From Rhodococcus yunnanensis NBRC 103083 (GTDB lineage: Bacteria; Actinomycetota; Actinomycetes; Mycobacteriales; Mycobacteriaceae): 64,000 bases of DNA. The stretch lies in the NCBI RefSeq assembly GCF_001895005.1, contig NZ_BCXH01000007.1, positions 218,120 through 282,119 on the forward strand, given 5' to 3'. Shown here one piece after another: positions 1-7,023 of this stretch (positions within the stretch are counted from its first letter, which is position 1; every line of letters begins with the position of its first letter). The notes beneath the pieces were generated by a model that was not told the origin of the DNA, searched no databases, and worked only from the letters and a program-made list of their open reading frames with translations. The translations under genes and the position numbers were made by a program.

Positions 1-145
1 GCAGTCGTCGAGCTGCACTGCTGACGACGTCGTCCAAGTGTCGGTAGTTGTGGCTGCGACCATCGAAGGTGATGGCCGTTCGCTCGGGGTATCTCGCGGC
101 CGACCGCCGCAGGACGCCGTCGATGGTGTTCGTCCGCGAGCCCAT
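1..145 (-). CDS. Acyl-CoA synthetase (AMP-forming), N-terminus only, cut by the window edge
   Basis: The reverse strand from an ATG at 145 stays open to the window edge and encodes 48 residues. They include RSAARYPERTAITFDG and a following YRHLDDVVSSAARRL stretch. This is the usual beginning of ANL-superfamily acyl-CoA ligases: a helix, a PERTA-type strand, then a TYxELD-like segment. The AMP-binding and catalytic motifs would lie outside the window. It is divergent from the LuxR gene, with 97 bp between the two starts. It would supply CoA activation for the beta-oxidation-like enzymes that follow. The family call rests only on the N-terminal pattern. Confidence 0.7.
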   Translation of the reverse strand, partial: MGSRTNTIDGVLRRSAARYPERTAITFDGRSHNYRHLDDVVSSAARRL

Positions 146-199
146 GCCGACAGGCTATAGGACGTCCAACGAAAACCGGGGCGATACGGTCGCATCACC

Positions 200-223
200 C
201 GATTCGACCCGGTCCCCGAATCG
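200..223. promoter_or_regulatory. Palindrome between the acyl-CoA synthetase and LuxR genes
   Basis: CGATTCG at 200-206 is an exact inverted repeat of CGAATCG at 217-223, with a 10-nt centre. It lies in the short divergent promoter region. A TATCAT box at 231-236, directly before the LuxR start, could be a -10 element for a nearly leaderless mRNA. An operator role is inferred. Confidence 0.35.
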
Positions 224-242
224 AGTTGGATATCATGGCTCA

Positions 243-1031
243 ATGCTCTCATCGGTGCCCGAGCCCACGCGGTCGTGGCGGGACACACTGTCCCCCGAGC
301 ACCTCCGTCGAATACTCGAAGTTCTCGACGTCTGCCGCACGTCCGGGAACGGCACACGCTTCAAGGAGAACCTGGTAGACGCTGTCGCGACGATATTCGA
401 CGTCCGTGACGTCACGTTCTTCTTCGGAACCACGTTCCCGACGCTGTTCGCCGATCCGGCACCTCTTCTGACCGGCGCCGCCGAACCCTTGCTCGACGTG
501 TATCAGGAGCGGTGGCGAGAGAAGGACGTATTCGCACTCCCTCAGGCCCGGCGAGCGCTGACGGACGACGGCTTTGCCACCCTCGACGATCTCGCCCGGC
601 TGCCGGTGCCGCAGAAGTCCTACGTCGAGGACTACCTCGCACCCCATGGCATGGGCACCGCGTCGGCGATCCACCTGCGCTTCGCCGACGGCGAAGCACT
701 CGTAGGCATGTTCGATCGCGAACGCCACTGGGATCAGGTCGATATCACCGCGATGCGGCTTCTCGCCTCGCATCTTCGGGTGACCAGCCGTTCCGTCGTC
801 ATCGGTGCGGATGTGGAGTCGGTCGATGCACTCTCCGGGCTCACACCTCGTCAGATCGAGGTGGCCGAACTGATCACCGACGGTCTCACCAACGCCGAGA
901 TCGCATCCGCGCTCACACTGACCGAGATGACCGTCAAGAAGTACGTCAGCCGGATCTTCGAGACCACCGGCCTTCGCAACCGGGCAGCACTCACCGCCTC
1001 GATACTGCGCCGACAGGGCTCGGCCATCTGA
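243..1031 (+). CDS. LuxR-family transcriptional regulator
   Basis: This is a 262-residue regulator when started at ATG 243. The open frame continues upstream to 48, but that part reads like non-coding sequence and overlaps the divergent promoter. The last 60 residues form a LuxR/GerE helix-turn-helix: LTPRQIEVAELITDGLTNAEI, then a recognition helix with TEMTVKKYVSRIF. The N-terminal part (about 30-190) is a GAF-like sensory region with no phospho-acceptor receiver signature, so it probably senses a ligand. No clear Shine-Dalgarno precedes the start. Its position between the acyl-CoA synthetase and the SDR/LLM genes makes it a likely pathway-specific regulator. Confidence 0.8.
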   Translation: MLSSVPEPTRSWRDTLSPEHLRRILEVLDVCRTSGNGTRFKENLVDAVATIFDVRDVTFFFGTTFPTLFADPAPLLTGAAEPLLDVYQERWREKDVFALPQARRALTDDGFATLDDLARLPVPQKSYVEDYLAPHGMGTASAIHLRFADGEALVGMFDRERHWDQVDITAMRLLASHLRVTSRSVVIGADVESVDALSGLTPRQIEVAELITDGLTNAEIASALTLTEMTVKKYVSRIFETTGLRNRAALTASILRRQGSAI

Positions 1032-1073
1032 CTGTCCACTTTCGAGGACCGTCGGATGCTGTGGCGCAGGTCA
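1031..1073 (+). repeat. 43-bp duplicated element, copy A
   Basis: It matches 2267-2309 at 38 of 43 positions, with the first 19 bases identical. The element contains GTCC N8 GGAC, a small inverted repeat, and ends in a TGTGGCG(C/T)AGGTCA segment. Copy A begins on the last base of the LuxR stop codon. Copy B lies upstream of the LLM gene in the same orientation, so it is probably a regulator-binding or promoter module. Confidence 0.7.
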
Positions 1074-1077
1074 GAGT

Positions 1078-1099
1078 CGCCGAGAGAAGTTTCTCGGCG
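1078..1099 (+). terminator. Stem-loop after the LuxR gene
   Basis: CGCCGAGA at 1078-1085 pairs exactly with TCTCGGCG at 1092-1099 across a 6-nt loop. No U-tract follows. It may be a terminator-like hairpin of the LuxR transcript or a processing structure. Confidence 0.35.
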
Positions 1100-1148
1100 A
1101 TCGAGTCGACGCGAGCACGAGGAACCATCGTCAACGTTGCTGCGTGGG

Positions 1149-1190
1149 AGCGCATGGACTCGGTAACCTCGGACATCGAGTCCATGCGCT
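1149..1190. terminator. Large perfect hairpin between convergent LuxR and SDR genes
   Basis: A 14-bp arm at 1149-1162 is the exact reverse complement of 1177-1190, with a 14-nt loop. It sits between the LuxR stop (1031) and the SDR stop (1218), where a bidirectional terminator would be expected. There is no U-run, which is common in high-GC actinobacteria. A regulator site or the 3' end of a small RNA starting near the 1031-1073 element is also possible. Confidence 0.5.
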
Positions 1191-1217
1191 GCGTTGTGGT
1201 CATGTCTGCGTTGTGAT

Positions 1218-2051
1218 TCAGCCTGCCGAGAATTCTCCTGCTGCGGCAACGACATCGCTGGCGAAGGTTCCCAAGGTCACGCTGGTTGCACCACCGTCGA
1301 CGGGAATCACGGCCCCGCTGACGTATTCCGACAGGTCACTGGCAAGGAATGCAGCAACCGCGGCCACATCCGCGGGATACCCGACACGAAGGGACGGCTG
1401 CGACGGGCCGAGACGTGCGGCCAAGAACTCGATGAACTCCTCGCTCCTGGCGTCCTCGACTCCGAAGGTTCTGGACATGATGGGGGTCATGATGATTCCT
1501 GGGGCAATTGCATTCGATCTGATGCCGTGCGGGCCGAGTTCCGCTGCAGCTTGACGCACGAGCCCCACCACGGCATGTTTTGCCGCCGTGTAACCGACTG
1601 TGCTCCAACCACCTTGCAACGACGCTGCGCTGCCGGTCGACACAATCGACCCCTTCGACCCCTGCTCGATGAACTGCGCTGCACTGTATTTGTGACCGAG
1701 AAGCACCGAACGCGCCAGCAGTGCAACAGTTCTGTCGAATCCGTCGGCGTCAGCCTCCAGAATCGACGACGGGTCCCCCTGCGCGCCTGCGTTGTTGACC
1801 ATCACGTCCAGTCGACCGAATTGCTTCACGGCGAAGGAGATCGAGTCTCGCACCGATCCCTCGTCCGTCACGTCCGTGTGGGTGTACGCCGCTGCATCCC
1901 CAAGATCTCGCGCGATCGCTGCCCCTTCGTCACGGATGTCGGCAATGACGACCTTCGCGCCTTCGGCAACGAACCGCTCGACGATTCCCCGCCCGATTCC
2001 GCTCGTACCGCCCGTCACGACGGCCACTTTGCCCTCGAGTAGTTTCGTCAT
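1218..2051 (-). CDS. Short-chain dehydrogenase/reductase (SDR), classical type
   Basis: This is a 277-residue NAD(P)-dependent oxidoreductase. The frame could start further upstream, but ATG 2051 follows a GGGAGAG ribosome-binding site and gives the expected N-terminus. The TGGTSGIG nucleotide motif is at residues 13-20, NNAG at 86-89, and the catalytic set is Ser141, Tyr154 and Lys158. The C-terminus has the usual GxxxxVDGG(A/G) end, as in many alcohol or hydroxyacyl dehydrogenases. It is divergent from the LLM gene and shares its operator-rich promoter region. It probably oxidises an alcohol intermediate in the same pathway. The substrate is not evident. Confidence 0.85.
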   Translation of the reverse strand: MTKLLEGKVAVVTGGTSGIGRGIVERFVAEGAKVVIADIRDEGAAIARDLGDAAAYTHTDVTDEGSVRDSISFAVKQFGRLDVMVNNAGAQGDPSSILEADADGFDRTVALLARSVLLGHKYSAAQFIEQGSKGSIVSTGSAASLQGGWSTVGYTAAKHAVVGLVRQAAAELGPHGIRSNAIAPGIIMTPIMSRTFGVEDARSEEFIEFLAARLGPSQPSLRVGYPADVAAVAAFLASDLSEYVSGAVIPVDGGATSVTLGTFASDVVAAAGEFSAG

Positions 2052-2110
2052 TTCTCTCTCCCGAATCATGTCTTGGGACAATGGCGTGTAGGCGCCCTGC
2101 ACCGTGCTGA

Positions 2111-2150
2111 CAAGACCGATACTGTTCGGTCAAGACCGATATTGTTCAGT
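2111..2150 (+). repeat. Tandem 20-bp direct repeat
   Basis: Two adjacent 20-bp units at 2111-2130 and 2131-2150 match at 18 of 20 positions. Both start CAAGACCGATA and end TGTTC(G/A)GT. The second unit runs into the palindrome at 2143-2161. It looks like an iterated regulator-binding site. Confidence 0.65.
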
Positions 2151-2161
2151 CTGTCCGAACA
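2143..2161. promoter_or_regulatory. Operator copy 1, TGTTCAG-N5-CCGAACA
   Basis: This is a 19-bp palindrome with the same arm length and 5-nt centre as 3944-3962 and 6962-6980. It lies between the divergent SDR and LLM genes. The copy at 6962-6980 is next to the XRE-TetR regulator gene, so that protein is the best candidate to bind all three. Binding is inferred. Confidence 0.6.
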
Positions 2162-2266
2162 GTTGTTCGGTCGTCGACCCTGCGGCCGACGTCTCAAATG
2201 TACGCCGACAAGTATTCACGGGCTGCCGGGTGCCCAACGGCCCACCGATCGATCGATACGATCCGC

Positions 2267-2309
2267 ACTGTCCACTTTCGAGGACTGTCGGCCACTGTGG
2301 CGTAGGTCA
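2267..2309 (+). repeat. 43-bp duplicated element, copy B
   Basis: The second copy of the 1031-1073 element, 38 of 43 identical. It lies 44-86 bp upstream of the LLM start in the same orientation. That position fits an activator site or core promoter part of the LLM operon. Confidence 0.7.
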
Positions 2310-2352
2310 TACAGTCACCGAGACCAATCCACTCGGCACTTTTGGAGACTCG

Positions 2353-3522
2353 ATGACGCGTCTGAAGTTCGGTACGTTTCTCGCCCCTATCCACACCCCA
2401 GGACAGAACCCGACACTGCTGCTTCAGCGCGATCTCGAACTCGTCGAGTACGTCGAGAAGCTGGGCTTCGACGAGGCGTGGTTCGGCGAACACCACTCGG
2501 CAGGCGCCGAGATCTACGCCTCCCCCGAGATCATGATCGCCGCGGCCGGTGAGCGCACAAGCCGCATCAAGCTCGGCACCGGCGTCACCTCGGTCAGTTA
2601 CCACAACCCACTGTGGGCAGCCGAGCGTATGGTCCTGCTCGATCACCTGACGCACGGCCGTGTCCTGTTCGGCCTCGGCCCCGGCTCGCTGCCCACCGAC
2701 GCCGCGATGCTCGGCCTCTCGCAGATCGACACCCGAGAGTTGTTGGCCGAGAACGCCGACATCATCATGCGTCTGCTGCGCGGTGAGACCGTCACCGCCA
2801 AGACCCGCACGCACGAGCTGTTCGACGCAAAGATCCAGATGGCGCCGTACTCCGACCCGCTGTTCGATGTCGTCGTCGCAGCGATCGCGTCACCGACCGG
2901 CGCACGTCTGGCAGGCAAACTGGGCATCGGCCTGCTGTCCATCGCCGCGACGTTGACTGCCGACGGATTCAGTGCGCTGCAACACCATTGGGGCATGCTC
3001 GAAGAGTTCGCCGCACAGGCCGGCCGTTCCGACGAGGTGGACCGTGCGGCGTGGCGCCTCGTCGGGCCGTTCCATATCGCCGAGACCGTCGAGCAGGCGT
3101 ACGAGGACGTCGAGCACGGCATCGAGTACTGGTTCAACTATCTGCAGCACGTTGCAGCGTTCCCGCAGATGGACGTTCGCGGCGAGAACAAGAAGGAGAT
3201 GATCGACTTCATCAACACCTCCGGCATCGGCGTCATCGGCACCGCGGAACAGGCACGCGCGCAGGTGCAACGCCTCGTCGACCAGTCCGGCGGATTCGGC
3301 ACACTGCTGATCCAAGGTCACGACTGGGCGAACCCGCAGGCCACCAAACGTTCCTACGAGCTGTTCGCGCAGGACGTCATGCCGTACTTCCAAGGACAGG
3401 CGCAGCCGATGCTCGACGCGGCGGCCCACGCCGAGGCTGTGCGCGGAGGCCAGGCCGACGAGCATCGCAAGGCAGTCGACCATATGACACAGAAGTACAA
3501 CGCCGAGCTGGGAAGGGTCTAG
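2353..3522 (+). CDS. LLM-class flavin-dependent monooxygenase, limonene 1,2-monooxygenase-like
   Basis: This is a 389-residue member of the bacterial luciferase-like monooxygenase (LLM) family, which uses reduced flavin and O2. It starts at ATG 2353 with GGAG five bases upstream; the longer open frame is promoter DNA. FGTFLAPIHTP at the N-terminus, an AWFGEHH strand near residue 45 and the GVTSVSYHNPLWAAERM and DHLTHGRVLFGLGPGSLP segments are typical of the limonene monooxygenase-like subgroup. That subgroup also acts on other hydrophobic or cyclic substrates. It begins a plus-strand operon with an SRPBCC protein 4 bp downstream and then a thiolase and an SDR. It probably performs the initial oxygenation. 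The substrate is not determined, and no flavin reductase is visible nearby. Confidence 0.85.
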   Translation: MTRLKFGTFLAPIHTPGQNPTLLLQRDLELVEYVEKLGFDEAWFGEHHSAGAEIYASPEIMIAAAGERTSRIKLGTGVTSVSYHNPLWAAERMVLLDHLTHGRVLFGLGPGSLPTDAAMLGLSQIDTRELLAENADIIMRLLRGETVTAKTRTHELFDAKIQMAPYSDPLFDVVVAAIASPTGARLAGKLGIGLLSIAATLTADGFSALQHHWGMLEEFAAQAGRSDEVDRAAWRLVGPFHIAETVEQAYEDVEHGIEYWFNYLQHVAAFPQMDVRGENKKEMIDFINTSGIGVIGTAEQARAQVQRLVDQSGGFGTLLIQGHDWANPQATKRSYELFAQDVMPYFQGQAQPMLDAAAHAEAVRGGQADEHRKAVDHMTQKYNAELGRV

Positions 3523-3526
3523 AGAA

Positions 3527-3943
3527 ATGGCAATCGTCTCGCTCCGACAGGAATACCCCCAGTCCCCCGACGCCGTCTGGGCGGTCGTCGGCGATCCTGC
3601 CACTGCAGCCCAGTGGATCCCGTCGCTCGCGTCGTCGCGTCTCGAGGACGACGTCCGTCACGTCGTGTTCACCGACGGCAATCCTGCCCGCGAGCGCATT
3701 GTCGCTCACAACGACGACAACCGCACGTACACATACGAATACATCGACGGGCCGCTTCCGTTGGCGAAGTACGTCTCGACGATCAGGGTCGACGCCGCAG
3801 CATCGGGTTCCGTGGTCTCGTGGGATGCGGAATTCACCGCGGCGGGTGAGAACCCGGCAGCGCTGGAGAAGGACCTCGAAGCAGGCATCGGCGACATCTA
3901 CCGCGCTGCACTCGACGAGGCCGGGCGTTTGGCACACTTGTAG
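3527..3943 (+). CDS. SRPBCC (START/Bet v1-like) ligand-binding protein
   Basis: This is a 138-residue protein with the SRPBCC pattern: an N-terminal QEYPQSPDAVWAVVGD strand-helix, a central run of beta strands, and a long C-terminal helix (ALEKDLEAGIGDIYRAALDEAGRL). Such proteins bind hydrophobic ligands or act as polyketide cyclase-like enzymes. It begins 4 bp after the LLM stop, with its ribosome-binding site inside the end of that gene, so the two are cotranslated. It may bind the pathway substrate or catalyse a hydration or cyclisation. Function is inferred from the family only. Confidence 0.75.
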   Translation: MAIVSLRQEYPQSPDAVWAVVGDPATAAQWIPSLASSRLEDDVRHVVFTDGNPARERIVAHNDDNRTYTYEYIDGPLPLAKYVSTIRVDAAASGSVVSWDAEFTAAGENPAALEKDLEAGIGDIYRAALDEAGRLAHL

Positions 3944-3962
3944 TGTTCAACATGACTGAACA
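3944..3962. promoter_or_regulatory. Operator copy 2, TGTTCA-N7-TGAACA
   Basis: A 19-bp palindrome overlapping the end of the SRPBCC gene, about 90 bp before the thiolase start. It has the same length and outer TGTTC...GAACA arms as the copies at 2143 and 6962. It suggests an internal regulated promoter for the thiolase and SDR genes. Confidence 0.55.
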
Positions 3963-4051
3963 GCTGCTCGGCGATACCCCCGTTGACTAGCGGTACTACC
4001 ATCTGGCAAGGTCGCTTTAAACCGAACGATCGTACGAACAGGGAGCGCTGG

Positions 4052-5215
4052 ATGAGTACCGCAGTCATCGTCGACGTCATCCGAACACCGTCGGGCAAGG
4101 GCAAGCCGGGCGGCTCGCTGTCCGGCGTCCACCCGGCCACCTTGCTCGCCGACCTGTTACGCACGCTCGTCGCCAAGCACGACCTCGATCCCGCGCTGAT
4201 CGACGACGTCATCACCGGCTGCGTCACGCAGGCCGGTGAACAGGCGGTCAACATCGGGCGCACCGCCGTGCTGGCTGCCGGCTTCCCGGAATCGGTCCCC
4301 GCCACGACGATCGACCGTCAGTGCGGTTCGAGCCAGCAGGCTGCGACCTTTGCGGCACAGGGCGTTTCCGCAGGTGTATACGACATCGTCATCGCGGCAG
4401 GCGTCGAATCGATGAGCCGGGCGCCGATGTTCTCGAACGTCGGTGACAAGGACCCTACCGTCGGACCGCTGTCCGCGCGATACCCCGACGGCCTGGTCTC
4501 CCAGGGAATCGGAGCCGAACTCATCGCCGCGCGGTGGAAGTTCGATCGCGAACAACTGGACGAGTACGCCGCACGATCGCACCGTCTCGCCGCGCAATCG
4601 GCAGATCGCGTGCAGCACGATCAGATCGTCCCGGTGTCAGACGCAGTGATCGACGAGACGGTCCGGTCGTCGACCACTGCCACCTCGCTGTCCGGCCTGA
4701 AGCCGGTGTTCCAGAATTCGGCTCTGTCGGAGCGCTTTCCGGAGATAACGTGGTCCATCACCGCCGGAAATTCCTCGCCGCTCACCGACGGTGCCTCCGC
4801 AGCTCTGATCATGAGCGAGGAGAAGGCCGCGGCACTGGGTCTGACACCGCGCGCACGTTTTCACAGCTTCGCAGTATCGGGCAGCGACCCGCTACTGATG
4901 CTGACCGGGCCGATCCCGGCGACGGAGAAGATACTCGCGCGCAGCGGGCTGACGCTCGACGAGATAGACACCTACGAGGTCAACGAGGCATTCGCTTCCG
5001 TACCGCTGATGTGGCAGAGCCACTTCGACACCGACCCGGCCCGATTGAATCCGGCCGGCGGCGCGATCGCCCTCGGCCACCCTCTCGGGGCATCGGGTGG
5101 ACGACTGCTGGCCTCCATGCTGACCTATCTCGAAGCCACCGGTGGCCGGTACGGCTTGCAGACCATGTGCGAGGGCGGCGGCATGGCCAACGCCACCATC
5201 ATCGAACGACTGTAG
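4052..5215 (+). CDS. Acetyl-CoA acetyltransferase (thiolase)
   Basis: This is a 387-residue thiolase from ATG 4052, which follows a GGGAG ribosome-binding site; the frame is open from 3983. The nucleophilic Cys91 sits in DRQCGSSQQA. The catalytic His is near 343 in ALGHPLGASGG, and the second Cys near 373 in MCEGGGMAN. NEAF is also present. Length and motifs match degradative thiolases that cleave 3-ketoacyl-CoA to release acetyl-CoA. With the acyl-CoA synthetase, SDRs and crotonase it completes a beta-oxidation-like branch. A separate operator palindrome upstream (3944-3962) suggests its own promoter. Confidence 0.9.
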   Translation: MSTAVIVDVIRTPSGKGKPGGSLSGVHPATLLADLLRTLVAKHDLDPALIDDVITGCVTQAGEQAVNIGRTAVLAAGFPESVPATTIDRQCGSSQQAATFAAQGVSAGVYDIVIAAGVESMSRAPMFSNVGDKDPTVGPLSARYPDGLVSQGIGAELIAARWKFDREQLDEYAARSHRLAAQSADRVQHDQIVPVSDAVIDETVRSSTTATSLSGLKPVFQNSALSERFPEITWSITAGNSSPLTDGASAALIMSEEKAAALGLTPRARFHSFAVSGSDPLLMLTGPIPATEKILARSGLTLDEIDTYEVNEAFASVPLMWQSHFDTDPARLNPAGGAIALGHPLGASGGRLLASMLTYLEATGGRYGLQTMCEGGGMANATIIERL

Positions 5216-5227
5216 GGGGAATCTCCA

Positions 5228-6058
5228 ATGAGCAACACACGTTTCGCCGGGATCACCGCGGTCATGTCCGGCGGAAGCCGAGGCATCGGCCTCGCCATCG
5301 CCACCGAGCTGGCCCGCGGCGGTGCGAATCTCGTTCTGTTGGCCAAGACGGGTGTTCCCGATCCACGGCTACCGGGCACCGTCCACACCGCTGTCGAGCA
5401 GATCGAGAGTGCAGGTGGACGTGCCGTCGGCGTCGTCGGAGATGTCCGCAGCGACGACGATGTCGCGCGTGCGGCGCGCACGGCCGCAGACGAATTCGGC
5501 GGCATCGACTTCTGCATCAACAACGCGAGCGTGCTCGACCTCTCGAGCACCGAGGACCTGCCGTTGAAGCGTTTCGACCTCATCCAGCAGGTCAACGTTC
5601 GCGGGACCTTCGCATTGACCCAGGCGTGCCTTCCGCACCTGAAGAAGTCGTCGTCGGCACACGTACTGACGCTGTCGCCGCCGCTGAACATGTCCGCCGA
5701 ATGGTTGGGCAAACACCCCGGATACATGCTGGGAAAGTACGGAATGACGCTACTCACACTGGGTTTCGCCGCCGAGTTCGCAGAGTTCGACATCTCCGCG
5801 AACTGCCTGTGGCCGGAGACGACCATAGCGACCGCCGCGGTGCGGAACCTTCTCGGCGGCGAGGACGGAACCGATCACGCGCGTAGCCCGCAGATCATGG
5901 CCGACGCGGCCGCCGCGGTTCTGTCGCACACTCCGGCTCGTCGCACCGGCAGCACACTCATCGACGTCGACGTGTTGCGCGAAACCGGAGCGACGGATCT
6001 GAGCAGTTACGGCGGCACCCCGCCGCTCGACTACGACATCTTCGTCGACCCGCGCTGA
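5228..6058 (+). CDS. SDR oxidoreductase, HSDL2-like
   Basis: This is a 276-residue SDR. A GGSRGIG cofactor motif lies near residues 16-22. NNAS replaces the usual NNAG, and PGYMLGKYG gives the Tyr-x3-Lys pair. The long spacer after the first strand (KTGVPDPRLPGTVHTAVEQI) and the LTLSPPLNM serine region resemble the HSDL2-like and citronellol/geraniol-pathway SDR subgroup. It starts 12 bp after the thiolase with a GGGGGAATCTCC leader, clearly the same operon. It probably oxidises or reduces a branched or cyclic acyl-CoA or alcohol intermediate. Confidence 0.8.
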   Translation: MSNTRFAGITAVMSGGSRGIGLAIATELARGGANLVLLAKTGVPDPRLPGTVHTAVEQIESAGGRAVGVVGDVRSDDDVARAARTAADEFGGIDFCINNASVLDLSSTEDLPLKRFDLIQQVNVRGTFALTQACLPHLKKSSSAHVLTLSPPLNMSAEWLGKHPGYMLGKYGMTLLTLGFAAEFAEFDISANCLWPETTIATAAVRNLLGGEDGTDHARSPQIMADAAAAVLSHTPARRTGSTLIDVDVLRETGATDLSSYGGTPPLDYDIFVDPR

Positions 6059-6064
6059 AAGTCC

Positions 6065-6937
6065 TCAGGCTCGATGGGCGACCAGATCGAGGGCGAAGCG
6101 GACGTACGCGGCCGCGATCTCCTCGGGCTGCTCGTCGCCGGACGGGTTGTACCACTGTGCAACGGAGACGCACATGTTCACCACCGCCCGTGCGGCGTCG
6201 TGCGGGCGATCGGTTGCGAACAACCCGAGGTCGACTCCCGTCTGTACTTCGAGGTCGACCATGCGCTGCAGCGAAATTCGTTTGGACGCGATATCGGAAT
6301 GACTGCTGCCCTCGAGGCTGCGCATCTCGCTCGTTCCCACGAACGCCAGTTCCTTGCGGTAGCTGTGGTAGAGCGTCAAACTCTCCACCAGGCGCGAAAA
6401 CCTCGCGACATGATCGCTCGGATCGCATTCGTCGCGAGCTGCTTTCGCACGGTGAAGCAGATCCGTCATCGTCAGTTCGAACAACGCGACCAACATGGCC
6501 TGCTTGCTCGGATAGTAGTGATAGAGGGCGGAGACACTGGAGTTCGCTTCCTCGGCGATGTCGCGAATGGAGCAGCCGTGGTACCCCTTTCGGACGATGC
6601 AGGCAAGGGCAGCGCGCAGCGCGACGTCCATCTCGATGTCCGCGAACTCGCGCCAGTTGCCGTCGGCGAGGTCGTCGCCCGTACCTCGCGGCGACGGCGA
6701 GACAGCAGATCCGGTCGCGAACAGGTCGGCGGGCGAGACACCCAGTGCGGTGGCGATCTCGTGCAGCCGATCGACGCTCATCGTCGTACGACCCTTCTCG
6801 AGCGCCGTGATGGTCGCGGGGCTGAGTGCAAGGCGCCGTGCAAGTTCACGCAAAGACACCCCGGTCGACATCCTGATCTCGCGCACGCGTGCGCCGATAT
6901 GTACCCCCGGGCTGTTCGAGCTGGTCGCGACCGACAT
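6065..6937 (-). CDS. XRE-TetR fusion transcriptional regulator
   Basis: This is a 290-residue regulator with two DNA-binding domains. Residues about 15-72 form an XRE/Cro HTH (REIRMSTGVSLRELARRLALS, then ALEKGRTTMSVDRLHEIA). Residues about 104-155 form a TetR HTH (DIAEEANSSVSALYHYYPSKQAML), followed by a helical ligand domain. I placed the start at ATG 6937; an upstream start at 6997 would cover the operator. It is divergent from the crotonase, with the palindrome 6962-6980 between them, which suggests autoregulation. TetR-type repressors next to acyl-CoA genes often respond to acyl-CoA esters; that is inference here. Confidence 0.85.
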   Translation of the reverse strand: MSVATSSNSPGVHIGARVREIRMSTGVSLRELARRLALSPATITALEKGRTTMSVDRLHEIATALGVSPADLFATGSAVSPSPRGTGDDLADGNWREFADIEMDVALRAALACIVRKGYHGCSIRDIAEEANSSVSALYHYYPSKQAMLVALFELTMTDLLHRAKAARDECDPSDHVARFSRLVESLTLYHSYRKELAFVGTSEMRSLEGSSHSDIASKRISLQRMVDLEVQTGVDLGLFATDRPHDAARAVVNMCVSVAQWYNPSGDEQPEEIAAAYVRFALDLVAHRA

Positions 6938-6961
6938 ATGTTCAGCGTAACGGAACGTCAC

Positions 6962-6980
6962 TGTTCGGCTCGTCCGAACG
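6962..6980. promoter_or_regulatory. Operator copy 3, TGTTCGG-N5-CCGAACG
   Basis: A 19-bp palindrome extending to an imperfect 25-bp one. It lies 25 bp upstream of the XRE-TetR start and 44 bp upstream of the crotonase start. Arms and spacing match 2143-2161. It is the likely autoregulatory site of the fusion regulator. Confidence 0.65.
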
Positions 6981-7023
6981 GTGACGAACGTGTCCACTCA
7001 GGCGAATCAGGAAGAGAACACAC

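Larger units (their letters stand above)
2052..2352. promoter_or_regulatory. Divergent control region of the SDR and LLM genes
   Basis: These 301 bp contain no gene. Three half-sites TGTTC(A/G)G occur in the same direction at 2123-2129, 2143-2149 and 2164-2170, about two helical turns apart. The middle one forms the left arm of a full palindrome (2143-2161). A tandem 20-bp repeat lies at 2111-2150 and copy B of the 43-bp element at 2267-2309. TACAGT just after copy B could be a -10 box for the LLM gene. The layout suggests at least two regulators act here, perhaps the XRE-TetR and LuxR proteins. Confidence 0.6.

Noticed and set aside
3952..3990. 12-codon mini-ORF starting in the operator upstream of the thiolase
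   Set aside because: Too short, with no ribosome-binding site; more likely operator sequence than a leader peptide.
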